Assembly (NCBI GenBank): GCA_965240325.2
Contig: OZ251244.1
Coordinates: forward strand, 62,001-126,000
DNA from: Rebecca billardiae RCC1528
Lineage: Eukaryota > Haptophyta
Direction of reading: 5' to 3'
DNA: 64,000 nt
Shown here: piece after piece, positions 42,316-52,685 of the stretch
How the letters are laid out: each line of letters opens with the position of its first letter
Numbering within the stretch: position 1 is the stretch's first letter
Notes under the pieces: model-generated
The model's database searches: none
The model's input: the letters and a program-made list of their open reading frames with translations, nothing else
What the model was told of the DNA's origin: nothing
Position numbers and translations under genes: made by a program

Positions 42316-42456
42316 GGTTTTGCAGCTCGATCTCGGCAACGGCACCACCTGGCGACGAACGGATTGGATTGGTGCACGGGGAATTGGATTCCCCGTGCAC
42401 CAATCCGCTCGGTTCGTCGCGCCCGGCCGCCATCGCCCAGCGCTAGTTGCAAAACC
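42316..42456. mobile_element. 141-bp hairpin MITE
   Basis: The ends GGTTTTGCA (42316-42324) and TGCAAAACC (42448-42456) are inverted. The centre is a perfect hairpin with 18-bp arms (42366-42383 and 42389-42406, arm GGATTGGTGCACGGGGAA) and a 5-base loop. The intervening arms pair imperfectly along most of the element. Confidence 0.65.
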
Positions 42457-42529
42457 GTATTTTCACCGGTACGTCGCATTTTCACCGCCCTACGGTCACT
42501 CACCCGTGCAACGGGTCAAGTATACTACC

Positions 42530-43426
42530 GGCCTGTTTTATTTCTACCAGATTCCATTTACTATGTCACGGCGACAAACCCGTGCCCGCCAGTGGGAATG
42601 GGTGTCACGCCCCGTTCAGTGTACCTCTCACGGCCGATGGCGGCCCCCACGTGCGTGAGGAATGCGATTCGTGCACTCCTCGGTGACCGGTGAGTGCACG
42701 AATCCAGTTGCGGCGCTCGTCCGCCTCGTCGTCGTCGCACACGAGGTACACCTGAAGAGCACGGGTCAGAAGCCAGATCTCTCTGCGCGCTCGCGCCCGC
42801 GTGGTGAGGCACTGGCAGGCTTGTTCTCATCATCTTGGCCAAGACTGCAGCCTGCCAGATGCGCGATGACGCGTGTGCACGCCTTTCTGCGCGCCATGGG
42901 TGCGCGGGGCACGCACCTTGTCGTCATCTACGCCGAGGAGGCCTGAACAACCGGCCCACCAACCTGCCGTGACAACGTTCAAATGCAGGCGGCAAGCTGC
43001 ATGCGCAAACATCTCACGCTCGACAAGGAAGTGGCGGCGGAGCGAGTAGAGCTGGTATCGTTTGCAGTCCATCTGTCGTTCGACAATCCTGGTTCACCAA
43101 CTGACACGGGCGCGACGCAGCTAAGGCAGAGTGCTTGCAGCTTGCAACGCGCCCGCAACCGCGGTTTGCTGCCGCGGCGCGGCGATCGTCACACTGCCGT
43201 GCGCTGCGAGTGACCCGTCTGTGTCATGGCGAAGCACCATGGCAAGGCTTAGCAGCAAGCATTGGCATGATCTTTAGCTACAGCTCAGCGCCCTAGTACG
43301 AACATGCGCCAACGACGTGCCATCACTACTCCGCAATCGCGCCGGTACCCACCACCAGCGGGCAAGCCGCCATTTTACCGCGTTGGCGAATGTCGCCGTT
43401 GGGCTCTGGTAGAAATAAAACAGGCC
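42530..43426. mobile_element. 897-bp element with 21-bp perfect inverted ends
   Basis: The 21 bases at 42530-42550 (GGCCTGTTTTATTTCTACCA...) are the exact reverse complement of 43406-43426. Inside is a hairpin with 13-bp arms (42666-42678 and 42692-42704, GATTCGTGCACTC). No transposase is recognisable; a short minus-strand stretch near 42980-43072 looks coding-like but is not assigned. Probably a non-autonomous DNA transposon. Confidence 0.6.
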
Positions 43427-43519
43427 TACCGTAAGCTCGGCCGCGACTAAGTAGCCAGGCGCGACGGCGCGTATCAGACAGATCGTCACTTAATTCCGGA
43501 CGACTCCGCCCTAGCTAAG

Positions 43520-45802
43520 CTACTGATGACGAGACTCTTGCACGCGCACCACAAGCTTCTTGCCGCTCACTTTGTTGGCGCGCATCAGGTCGAAGCCTCC
43601 GCTCACCTTCTCAAGGCCGCCAAGCACCTCGATGGGATTCGGCTTGAGCGCCAGTGCGGCCAGGAGCTCGCTGATCTCCTTCACATAGCCCGCCACCATC
43701 TGGAATGTGGCGAGGTTCTGATACGTCTCGCCAAGCATAGCCTCCTGCACCTCCACGCCGGGCACCTGCTCGTCCATTGTGGTACCGCCTGTGGTGACAA
43801 TGCGTGCCTCCGACGGACCGTGCCCACCACATGCGACGATGATGCGAGCACATGCGCTCACCGTCTGCGGGTAGGCGATGCAGTCGAGGGCGATGGGCTG
43901 CGATGCCTTGCCCCCGATGAGCTCGACGGCGCGTGCTTCCCACCCCGAAATCTTGTAGTCCACGAAACCGTCCGCGCCGATGCCAGTGAGCAGCTCCTCG
44001 TTGTGCGATGACGCGACTGCGACCACCCTGCGCCCTTGCGCCTTCGCGAGCTGGACAGCGTACATGCCGACGCTCGTGCTCGCCCCGTAGATGAGGGTCG
44101 GCGAGCACATGTTCGTGCCTTCGAGATGGTGCTTGAGCATGAGCTGCGCCGTGAGGGCGCCGGCGCCGAGAGAACACGCCTCGTCCATGGACATGCCAGG
44201 CGCCACCTTGCCGAGGACCTGGCATGGAACGACGCACAGCTCCTTGAAGGCGCCAAACGAAAAGGTCCACACCTTATCGCCCGGTTTGAAGTCCTGCGCA
44301 GCCTCGTCGCCCACCGCCTCCACTGTGCCAGCCAAGCCGCAGCCAAAGACGTGTGGCCAACTTGGCACGAGGAACCCCGTGTCGAGCATCTTCCAATCGA
44401 CTGGGTTGAGGGCAGAGGACTCGATGCGGACGAGCACGTCAGCTGGCGACTTGATGACGGGCTTGGGGAAGTCAGCATCGATCACTAGGGCGCCGCCGAC
44501 CTCGTGGGCAACGAGAGCGCGCATCGTTCGCGGAGCAACACTGCGCGGGCGGACACCGTGAGCGACGACGGCGGTTCCGCCGCCTCCTCTGCCGACGAGT
44601 CTCGCCGAGGGTGACTGCCTGTGCTGCAAGCCGGACCACGAGGAGGCCTCCGACGAGCTTGCTGTGGCAGACAGAGGCAGAAGGCTGCTGCGGTCGCCTT
44701 CCTTTGCCCTGCTCTTGCGCACAGCTTCGCTAGCAGTCGAGAGCACAACACCAAGAGCGACCAGGCCCGCGCCAAGGGCTTCGAGGAGTCCCCAGGCATG
44801 ACCAAACACCAGCCACTGCCACACGGCAGCAAAGACGATGCCCAGCAGGCGCACCGTGGCGATGACAGACGCCTGCGTGACACGCACGGCGAGGGCGAGC
44901 AAGACCGTGCCTAGCAATGCCACGACGACACCCGTTGCGGTCAGTGCCCACTGCTGCCAGCTGCTCAGTCGAAGCACGAACCCGGTGAGTGAATGGTCGA
45001 GGGCGCAAAAGGTGCCCGCCAGGCCAAAGAGCCCTGCAGCATAGGCAAATGTGATGGTGAACAGGTGTGTGCCATGGTCGCACCGGAGCTTCCGCATCAC
45101 CACCGTCGTGAGGCCGTTCGCAATCGCGCTCCCAGTCGCCATGCATGCACCCAGCCAGTAGTGCGGCTCGCGTGCAGCTGCGCGCATCTCCTCGCCACCA
45201 AAGATGGCATCGGGTTGAATGACGAGGATAGTGCCAGCAGCGCAGAGGACGGAGACGGTCAGGTGCTCCAATCTCAACGGCTCGCCAAGCAAAGCCCAGC
45301 CAAAGAACGCCGCAAAGAGAACGTAGGTGAACGCGAGTGTCATGCCGTCGGCGAGCGGCATGTTGCACAGTGCGAGGCACAGCATGATGTGCGTGCTCGG
45401 GCCGACAACACCGCGCGTGATGAGCCAACGGCGCTCGGCCGGCGAGCGCCACCCGAGCGGCAGCAGGCCATCAACACCATCACGTGCGATCGTGCTCGGG
45501 AACCACGCCATGAGCTTGCGACCAGCAAGCAGAGCCGGTAGAATCACGCAGGCGTAGATGAGCAAGATCCACATGCCGACAGTGACATGCGCTTGAACGC
45601 CAGCCGCGCGCACGATGGTGGGCACGACGCAGAACTCGATCGACGTGACCAAGGCACACGCCATGGCAAACGCCACGCCGAGAGCCATATCATCAGCCCG
45701 TTCTCCGGAAGTCATGCCTGCGAGCTCACCGAGGGGTGCGGCGCCGAGGCGCCCACGCGCGAGGGGCTTCACGAAGACGATCCACGCGTGCGCACTGCGC
45801 AC
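43520..45802 (-). CDS. EamA/DMT transporter fused to medium-chain (quinone/enoyl) reductase
   Basis: One uninterrupted intronless frame of 760 residues. Residues about 38-350 are a drug/metabolite transporter with ten hydrophobic helices in two EamA halves (for example ITRGVVGPSTHIMLCLALCN, MTLAFTYVLFAAFFGWALLG, VTQASVIATVRLLGIVFAAV). After a Ser/Gly-rich linker (about 355-425), residues 427-760 are a complete zinc-independent MDR oxidoreductase: an N-terminal GroES-like part (VLVRIESSALNPVDWKMLDT), then a nucleotide-binding LIYGASTSVGMYAVQLAKAQ, ending GGLEKVSGGFDLMRANKVSG. Known MDR relatives include quinone reductases and trans-acting enoyl reductases such as LovC. The fusion suggests that a substrate or product of the reductase is exported or imported. 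GC is clearly lower than in neighbours. An alternative start is 45715. Misannotation as two genes is possible, but no stop or splice site separates the halves. Confidence 0.85.
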   Translation of the reverse strand: MRSAHAWIVFVKPLARGRLGAAPLGELAGMTSGERADDMALGVAFAMACALVTSIEFCVVPTIVRAAGVQAHVTVGMWILLIYACVILPALLAGRKLMAWFPSTIARDGVDGLLPLGWRSPAERRWLITRGVVGPSTHIMLCLALCNMPLADGMTLAFTYVLFAAFFGWALLGEPLRLEHLTVSVLCAAGTILVIQPDAIFGGEEMRAAAREPHYWLGACMATGSAIANGLTTVVMRKLRCDHGTHLFTITFAYAAGLFGLAGTFCALDHSLTGFVLRLSSWQQWALTATGVVVALLGTVLLALAVRVTQASVIATVRLLGIVFAAVWQWLVFGHAWGLLEALGAGLVALGVVLSTASEAVRKSRAKEGDRSSLLPLSATASSSEASSWSGLQHRQSPSARLVGRGGGGTAVVAHGVRPRSVAPRTMRALVAHEVGGALVIDADFPKPVIKSPADVLVRIESSALNPVDWKMLDTGFLVPSWPHVFGCGLAGTVEAVGDEAAQDFKPGDKVWTFSFGAFKELCVVPCQVLGKVAPGMSMDEACSLGAGALTAQLMLKHHLEGTNMCSPTLIYGASTSVGMYAVQLAKAQGRRVVAVASSHNEELLTGIGADGFVDYKISGWEARAVELIGGKASQPIALDCIAYPQTVSACARIIVACGGHGPSEARIVTTGGTTMDEQVPGVEVQEAMLGETYQNLATFQMVAGYVKEISELLAALALKPNPIEVLGGLEKVSGGFDLMRANKVSGKKLVVRVQESRHQ

Positions 45803-46790
45803 CGGAATCCGCGGTTAGCAGTACGTAATTTTTGTTCAGGCAGTACTGTCTCGCCTGCCTGAGCTGTGTGCGTCTCTTATTCTTAGTAAACTGTAAAGTT
45901 TACCGGAGTACGAAGTTTACCGGAGTACGAATATGGTGGTACGAAGAAGCCAGGTCGGAAATCGAGAACTCATGATGTCGTTAACCTTTCGGGAGCGCGC
46001 CTCATAGACGAGTGTCGTTGCGATTCCCATACACGCGACGACAATTGCTTTTGCAATCATTCGTCGAGGACGCGGAGGAGTCTCAGTCTCACTCTCAGGG
46101 GCGTTCTTCCGAGCCCCCCACCAACTCAGACCAAGGGAGGCCTCCCTTGCCCCCACGCTTTTTCCCCAGCCCGAGCCCGAACATTGTTGTATGAGGACCT
46201 ATTGCGAGCGCGGGGGCGTGGAGGCCTCCCCATGCTCAAATCCGAAGAGAACGAAGTTGTAACATTCGGCCTGGTCCCTAGATACTATGCTGTCGTCCGG
46301 GTCCAACCCGGGGCGGATCTGAGCAGCCGGATTTTCCGCCCGGACCCGGAGGCCAGAAATGGGATTTTCACCCTATACTGTATAAATGGTGTAGTCGTCC
46401 TCGTGCCGGGCTGCGCGCTGGCTGAGGCGCGCGCACAGTGACTCAGCTGTCAGCACGCGCTGAGCGCGGGTCCACGACAGGAGTCCACCGTGACCACCGT
46501 CCGCCGGTCGCAGGCAGCAGCCCCGCAGCCCGGACCGGGGCAGCGTGCTGCGTGGCGGCCGAGAGTGGTACACGCGTGGCTAAGCGTTCGCTGGGCCCGG
46601 AGCGCCGATCGTCGAATAATAATGCGCGCGCGCGCGCCCGGAGCGGACGGTGGCGGCGCGCGCGCAGGCCTGCGCACCGCGACTGCAGCACGGCCGTCCG
46701 CTGCTCGACGGCAGCGCGCGCGCGCGTGCCGCCGCCGCCGCGCGCCGTCGGCCGCGCGCCGCCGGCGCGCCACCCCAAACCCCCGCCGTC
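45803..46790. other. intergenic with direct repeats; no clear gene
   Basis: Contains the 46-bp shared sequence (45849-45894), two abutting copies of GTTTACCGGAGTACGAA (45898-45914 and 45915-45931) and a GGGAGGCCTCCC palindrome near 46135. A minus-strand frame at 45917-46156 has a hydrophobic segment (MIAKAIVVACMGIATTLVYE) but is unsupported. Confidence 0.5.
45849..45894 (-). promoter_or_regulatory. 46-bp sequence shared with 63471-63516
   Basis: An exact 46-base match (plus strand begins TCTCGCCTGCCTGAGCTGTG) with 63471-63516. It lies 46 bp upstream of the first ATG of the fusion gene, in the same orientation as the second copy relative to its gene. It could be a promoter element, a 5' UTR segment or a mobile-element end. 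Confidence 0.6.
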
Positions 46791-47196
46791 TCACATCGTC
46801 GCCGGCTCGTAGTCGTCGTCGGAGCCGGCCCGGCCCGCGCCCGCCGCGCCCGCGCCCCCGTCGGCGCCGCCATCGCCCGTGCCGCCCACGTTCTTGAACG
46901 CGGACTTGGGCGCGCCGCACTGCGGGCACTTGAAGTCGTCTCCAAAGAACTTCCACTCGCGGCCCGCGGCGGGGAAGAGCGTGTAGCCGCACTCGCCGCA
47001 CTCGTACTCCGCGCCGTCGGAGGGCGCGGCGGGGGCGTCGCCGGCGGCGCCGCCCGGCGCCGGCGCGTCGGTCGACGGCGGCGCGGCGTCGGGCGCCGCC
47101 GGTGCCTCGGGCGGCACGCCCAGCCCGCCGACCGCGCCGCCGAGCCCGCCCAGACCTTTCAGGTCGCCGACGGCGGGCGGCGGCGCGTCCGCGGCG

Positions 47197-47228
<32 letters not shown>

Positions 47229-48759
47229 CTCGACGGGCGACTCGGCCTGCACCTTCGCCAGCAGGTCGAGCCGCGCGCGCTCGGCCGCCTCCACCTCGTC
47301 CGCCTCCGCCGCCGCCTTGCGCTGCACCTCCGCCTCCTCCTTGCGGAAGCGCTCCAGCAGCCCCTCCGCGTCGGCCATGCTGAGGCCCAGCGCCTGCGCC
47401 TCGGCGGCCGGGACGCTCGCGCTGAGCAGGTCGGCCGACGACTTGAGCACGGCCTCCTTGAAGGTCTTCTCGAGCATCATGCGCTGCGGGCGGGGGAGTG
47501 GGGCGGCGGGCGGCGGCGCGGCCGTGTGCGGGCGCGGGCGCGCGTGAGAGGGCGAGAGGGCGCGCGCGGGTCGCACGGACGCGTGCGCGGGCGTTCCTTA
47601 GCGCGCCCGAGGGCGAGGCTGCGGCCGTGCGCGCGTGCACACACGCACGCACACACCCAACACACGCGCACACGCACGCACGCGCGTGCCACACGGGCCA
47701 CACGGGCCGCACGCCCGTTCCACCCGTTCGCCCAACACGGCTGCGCCCCCCCGCGCGCACAGCCGCGCGCACACCTGCAGCGAGTCGACGTACTCGGCGC
47801 CGTACGGCAGGCGGCCCCGCAGCGAGGCCACGGACGCGGGGTTGCCCACCGCGCGCTCGGCGATGAAGACGAGCTTGCCGAGCACGGAGGGCCTGTCTGC
47901 GAGGTGCTCCTCCGCCGCCGCCTCGAACGCCGCGGGCACCGCCGCGTCGGGCACCCCGAACGCGCGCTGCGCCAGCCGCACCGCGCGGATGGCCGCGCCG
48001 CCCGCAGGCCTGTCGGTGGCGAGCTGCGCAATGTAGCGCGAGAAGAGGCGCGGCGTGTACGGGCCGGGGCCGAGCTGGCCCTTGAACGAGCGCACGGTCG
48101 CCTCAAGCTCCGTGCTGCGGGGAGGGGCGGCGCGCGCGAGAGAGAGAGGCGGCGGGCGGCGTCAACGGGGCGCGGGGCGGCTCGCGAAAACAGCGCGTGC
48201 GCGGCGCGCGCCCGGCGCCGAGGGCCGGCAGGGGCGGCCGTCGGTGCGGCGTGGCGCACCTGCTCTCGCCGTGGTAGACCATCGTCGCGGCGCACGCGTC
48301 AATCAGCTCGCGCTGCCGCCCGCGGAACAGCCGCTGCGCCTGCCAGCCCGCGGCCGAGAGCGCGGCGGCGATCGTGATGCCGACCATCCCGCCCTTGGCC
48401 TTGGAGAACCAGCCGGACTGGAGGACGGCGTCGGAGGAGCCGCCGGTGGAGACGCGGGAGCGGCGCATCTGCGTGCGCAGCTGCTGCCGCGACATCCCGC
48501 CCATCTGCTGCTGCCGCAGCTGCGCCTCCGCCTGCAGCTGCTGCGGAGACTTTGAGACGTAGTTGCCCTGCGGCACGCGCAGCTCGCGCTGGTCGCGCCC
48601 GCCGCCGCCGCCGCCGCCGCCGAGGGAGGACATGCGCGGGCGGGCGGGCGGGCGGACGAGCGGCCGCGACGAGCCGAGCCGCGCGAGCGGCCGCGACGCC
48701 GCCGCGGGCGACGCCGCCGCCGCGAGCAGCGCCAGCACGGTGCAGCACGTCGCGCGCAT
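46791..48759 (-). CDS. rubredoxin-domain protein, secretory/plastid leader (3 exons)
   Basis: Exons are 48759-48260, 48114-47775 and 47483-46791, giving 510 residues. Introns start GTGCGC and GTGTGC. A signal peptide (MRATCCTVLALLAAAASPAA) is followed by an Arg/Pro-rich segment, so a bipartite plastid leader is plausible. A hydrophobic helix lies near residue 125-140 (GGMVGITIAAALSAAGWQAQ). The middle region (about 165-280, ATVRSFKGQLGPGPYTPRLF and onward) is helical and of unknown family. A charged coiled coil, Pro/Gly-rich linker and a C-terminal rubredoxin-like domain follow: YECGECGYTLFPAAGREWKF then FKCPQCGAPKSAF, with two CxxC pairs to bind one iron. Rubredoxin-domain plastid proteins assist photosystem assembly or electron transfer in other algae and plants; that role is inferred here. 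Confidence 0.82.
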
Positions 48760-48917
48760 GGCTCTCGCGGGATGGACCGGCCTAATTCGTGACCGCGTGG
48801 CCGGGCTCGGCCAACTCGGTCCTGCCGCGCGGCCGCCGGCCAGCGGGCGGAAAAGCCCGGACACCTTGGACCAATTCTATGATTTAAAGACACAGGCACG
48901 AGGGCGCAGCTCTCCTG

Positions 48918-50575
48918 TATACACTTCGTACACATAGAAAACAAGAAGCTGGCATAAGTTTTCAAGGTGTGAGGCTGTCTCATCTCGTCTTTGCAAACAT
49001 ACGGCTTCAGCCCCGGCTGAAGCCGTTCTGAAGCGCGCAGAAGCGGGCTGCCGGACCGAGCAGCGAGCGCCCGGACCAGCGCCACGCGCGCGCGCCTGCA
49101 AGAGCAATAAAATGGCGGACCCCGGTTCCCGCCACCGCCGTGCCGGCGCCCCCGCCCCTGGCCCGCCCCTGCATGGGCCCGCTCGTGGTCGCGCGCCCGC
49201 CCCGGCGTGGCCCGCTCGTGAGCTTGCGTGCCCGCTCGTTGGTCCCAGCTCCCGCCACCACCGCCGGCTCCCCGTCCCCGTCCCCGCGTAGCCGCTCTCG
49301 GCGCCGCCGCGCGGCCGCAGCCCGCCGAGCTGGTGCATGGTGCAGCACCTGGAGGCAGACCACCAGCAGCTTGAGGCAGACCGGGGCGTGCCTGGGCCGG
49401 GGCGTGTCTATTGGGCCCTCGTGCGCCCTCGCCAGCGGCCGATTCCGGCCGTGAGTGCAGCCTGACACCGAGCAGCGTCGCACGGCTCGGCGCCGCCGAC
49501 CGCCAGCCGAGCTGAGCCACTGGGCGCGGCTGTGATCTCACCCGCGCTACCCTCACCACCGGCTTGAGCCGAGCCCTGCGGCGCAAAGGCGCAGAGGCTA
49601 CGCACGCACGCACGCGCAAACCGCTGCTAGTCTTGAAACCAGCCCTCGCGCGCCCTTGTCGGCGGCCAATTGTGGCCGCGAGCCAGCAGTGTCGCAGCCG
49701 CGCAGCAATTACAATAGCATGCGATCGCCTGGCCCGCCCGGCACTCGACAGCCCTGGGCGCGGCTGTGATGTCACACGCGCTACCACCACCACCGCGGGC
49801 GGGCTAGCCCTCCACACACACCCGCTACTAGCATCAGTCCACGCAGCCGACTGTAGCCGCGAGCCAGCGAGAAGTGGCATCGCAGGGCTCCGCGCAGCCG
49901 CGCCGCGCACGGTCTGCCCGCCGACAGCCTGGGCGTGGCTGTGAGTGTGATCTCACCCGCGCTACCACTACCGTGGCCCGGTTGTCCGCTGAGTCTTCGA
50001 CGTCGCGGTCGCGCAGACAGCTCCTGATGGCATCCGAGTTGGAAGGGGCGCTGCCGCTCGCCTCAGCATCGCGCTCGCACCGCCCCACCTCGTCCGCTTG
50101 CTGCCGGAACCTTACAGCCTCAGCAGGGACTGGATGCGCTTGCGCCCGAGCACGTAACCATGCTGAGCATGGTCCAATCCGCGAGAGGCGTATCGAAGCA
50201 AGACATCATCTTCGCCCTCCTCATCATCATGCCAGCTGTCTCCGCGTTCATGTCTTCGTGGAAGATGGCGAACTCGCAGCCGAGCCGGCGCAGCCGTATT
50301 CGGTTGGCGCCACCGCCGCGCCGCCGTTGAGCCGGCTGCCGCGCGGCTCCTGGTCAGCGGGGCGGACAGGGTCAGGTGTCTTATACGCGGAGGCAGAGAC
50401 TCCACCATCCGCATCGGCCGCTCTCGCGCCTCGCATGAAGGCGGAGACGGCGGGGATCGTTGCTCGCGCGGCCTGCGCGATCCGCCGCCCCGCGGCAGAA
50501 CCGGCTTCGTGCCGCTTCGACCGGCTTCGTGTTTTAAATATGCAGGCTTCAGACGAGAGAAAAATACCGTCCCTG
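48918..50575. repeat. 1,658-bp tandem duplication, copy 1
   Basis: Every position I compared matches the sequence 1,658 bp further on. The breakpoints share CCTG before copy 1 (48914-48917), at the junction (50572-50575) and at the end of copy 2 (52230-52233). The unit holds a TTCAGCCCCGGCTGAA palindrome and three degenerate copies of GCGGCTGTGATCTCACCCGC. No gene is recognised. Confidence 0.9.
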
Positions 50576-52233
50576 TATACACTTCGTACACATAGAAAAC
50601 AAGAAGCTGGCATAAGTTTTCAAGGTGTGAGGCTGTCTCATCTCGTCTTTGCAAACATACGGCTTCAGCCCCGGCTGAAGCCGTTCTGAAGCGCGCAGAA
50701 GCGGGCTGCCGGACCGAGCAGCGAGCGCCCGGACCAGCGCCACGCGCGCGCGCCTGCAAGAGCAATAAAATGGCGGACCCCGGTTCCCGCCACCGCCGTG
50801 CCGGCGCCCCCGCCCCTGGCCCGCCCCTGCATGGGCCCGCTCGTGGTCGCGCGCCCGCCCCGGCGTGGCCCGCTCGTGAGCTTGCGTGCCCGCTCGTTGG
50901 TCCCAGCTCCCGCCACCACCGCCGGCTCCCCGTCCCCGTCCCCGCGTAGCCGCTCTCGGCGCCGCCGCGCGGCCGCAGCCCGCCGAGCTGGTGCATGGTG
51001 CAGCACCTGGAGGCAGACCACCAGCAGCTTGAGGCAGACCGGGGCGTGCCTGGGCCGGGGCGTGTCTATTGGGCCCTCGTGCGCCCTCGCCAGCGGCCGA
51101 TTCCGGCCGTGAGTGCAGCCTGACACCGAGCAGCGTCGCACGGCTCGGCGCCGCCGACCGCCAGCCGAGCTGAGCCACTGGGCGCGGCTGTGATCTCACC
51201 CGCGCTACCCTCACCACCGGCTTGAGCCGAGCCCTGCGGCGCAAAGGCGCAGAGGCTACGCACGCACGCACGCGCAAACCGCTGCTAGTCTTGAAACCAG
51301 CCCTCGCGCGCCCTTGTCGGCGGCCAATTGTGGCCGCGAGCCAGCAGTGTCGCAGCCGCGCAGCAATTACAATAGCATGCGATCGCCTGGCCCGCCCGGC
51401 ACTCGACAGCCCTGGGCGCGGCTGTGATGTCACACGCGCTACCACCACCACCGCGGGCGGGCTAGCCCTCCACACACACCCGCTACTAGCATCAGTCCAC
51501 GCAGCCGACTGTAGCCGCGAGCCAGCGAGAAGTGGCATCGCAGGGCTCCGCGCAGCCGCGCCGCGCACGGTCTGCCCGCCGACAGCCTGGGCGTGGCTGT
51601 GAGTGTGATCTCACCCGCGCTACCACTACCGTGGCCCGGTTGTCCGCTGAGTCTTCGACGTCGCGGTCGCGCAGACAGCTCCTGATGGCATCCGAGTTGG
51701 AAGGGGCGCTGCCGCTCGCCTCAGCATCGCGCTCGCACCGCCCCACCTCGTCCGCTTGCTGCCGGAACCTTACAGCCTCAGCAGGGACTGGATGCGCTTG
51801 CGCCCGAGCACGTAACCATGCTGAGCATGGTCCAATCCGCGAGAGGCGTATCGAAGCAAGACATCATCTTCGCCCTCCTCATCATCATGCCAGCTGTCTC
51901 CGCGTTCATGTCTTCGTGGAAGATGGCGAACTCGCAGCCGAGCCGGCGCAGCCGTATTCGGTTGGCGCCACCGCCGCGCCGCCGTTGAGCCGGCTGCCGC
52001 GCGGCTCCTGGTCAGCGGGGCGGACAGGGTCAGGTGTCTTATACGCGGAGGCAGAGACTCCACCATCCGCATCGGCCGCTCTCGCGCCTCGCATGAAGGC
52101 GGAGACGGCGGGGATCGTTGCTCGCGCGGCCTGCGCGATCCGCCGCCCCGCGGCAGAACCGGCTTCGTGCCGCTTCGACCGGCTTCGTGTTTTAAATATG
52201 CAGGCTTCAGACGAGAGAAAAATACCGTCCCTG
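50576..52233. repeat. 1,658-bp tandem duplication, copy 2
   Basis: Direct repeat of 48918-50575, seemingly without differences, which implies a recent event or an assembly artefact. It is followed by unrelated sequence at 52234. Confidence 0.9.
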
Positions 52234-52685
52234 ATTCGTCTGTCGAAGTACTGAATGGAGTTCAATGGAGGATGTCGGAGCGCGTTGGCCGCGGGTGAGG
52301 GAGTCGTCGTATCCGATGCTGAGCACATGGTCACTGAGGTAGTAGGCGCCCGGGGATGCCGCTGTTTTGCAGTCGTCGTCGGCCTTGGTCATCATGTAGT
52401 TGCCCGCGTCGTCGACCGAGGCTGTTCAAGTTGATGCCGTAGTGCAGGTAGTGGGTGTGGTCGCCCGGGCCGGTGTGCGCGGCCTAGTGGCCTTGCCGAG
52501 TTGAGGGAGTAGTCGCCCTTGCCGTTGAGGAAGTCGTCGTCCTTGCCGTTGAGGAAGTCGTCGCCCTGGCCGCAGAGGAAGTCGTCGCCCTTGCCGTTGA
52601 GGATGTCGTCGCCCTGGCCGCTGAGGATCAGGATGCCTGCCCTGCCCGGCTGGGCGCACCTGGCGCGCCAGCGCCGCGCGCGGCT
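52234..52685 (-). pseudogene. RTX-like octapeptide repeats in frame beyond a stop
   Basis: On the minus strand 52500-52625 holds five 24-bp repeats coding GQGDDILN, GKGDDFLC, GQGDDFLN, GKDDDFLN and GKGDYSLN, which resemble calcium-binding RTX nonapeptides (GGxGxDxLx). They are in the same frame as, and directly follow, the TAG that ends the gene at 52686. They may be a 3' piece cut off by a nonsense mutation, a readthrough extension or chance low-complexity sequence. Confidence 0.45.

Noticed and set aside
44524-44700. Splitting the transporter-reductase frame into two genes
   Set aside because: The Met at 44524 would start the reductase well, but there is no stop, no promoter-like AT-rich spacer and no splice site between the halves.
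45917-46156. Small minus-strand membrane protein upstream of the fusion gene
   Set aside because: One hydrophobic stretch only, overlapping direct repeats. It could be a 5' exon, but no splice join to the fusion gene could be supported.
48303-51568. Minus-strand frames of 339-535 codons in the 1,658-bp repeats
   Set aside because: Low-complexity Arg/Ala/Gly sequence without motifs. One runs from the repeat into the rubredoxin gene in the wrong frame.
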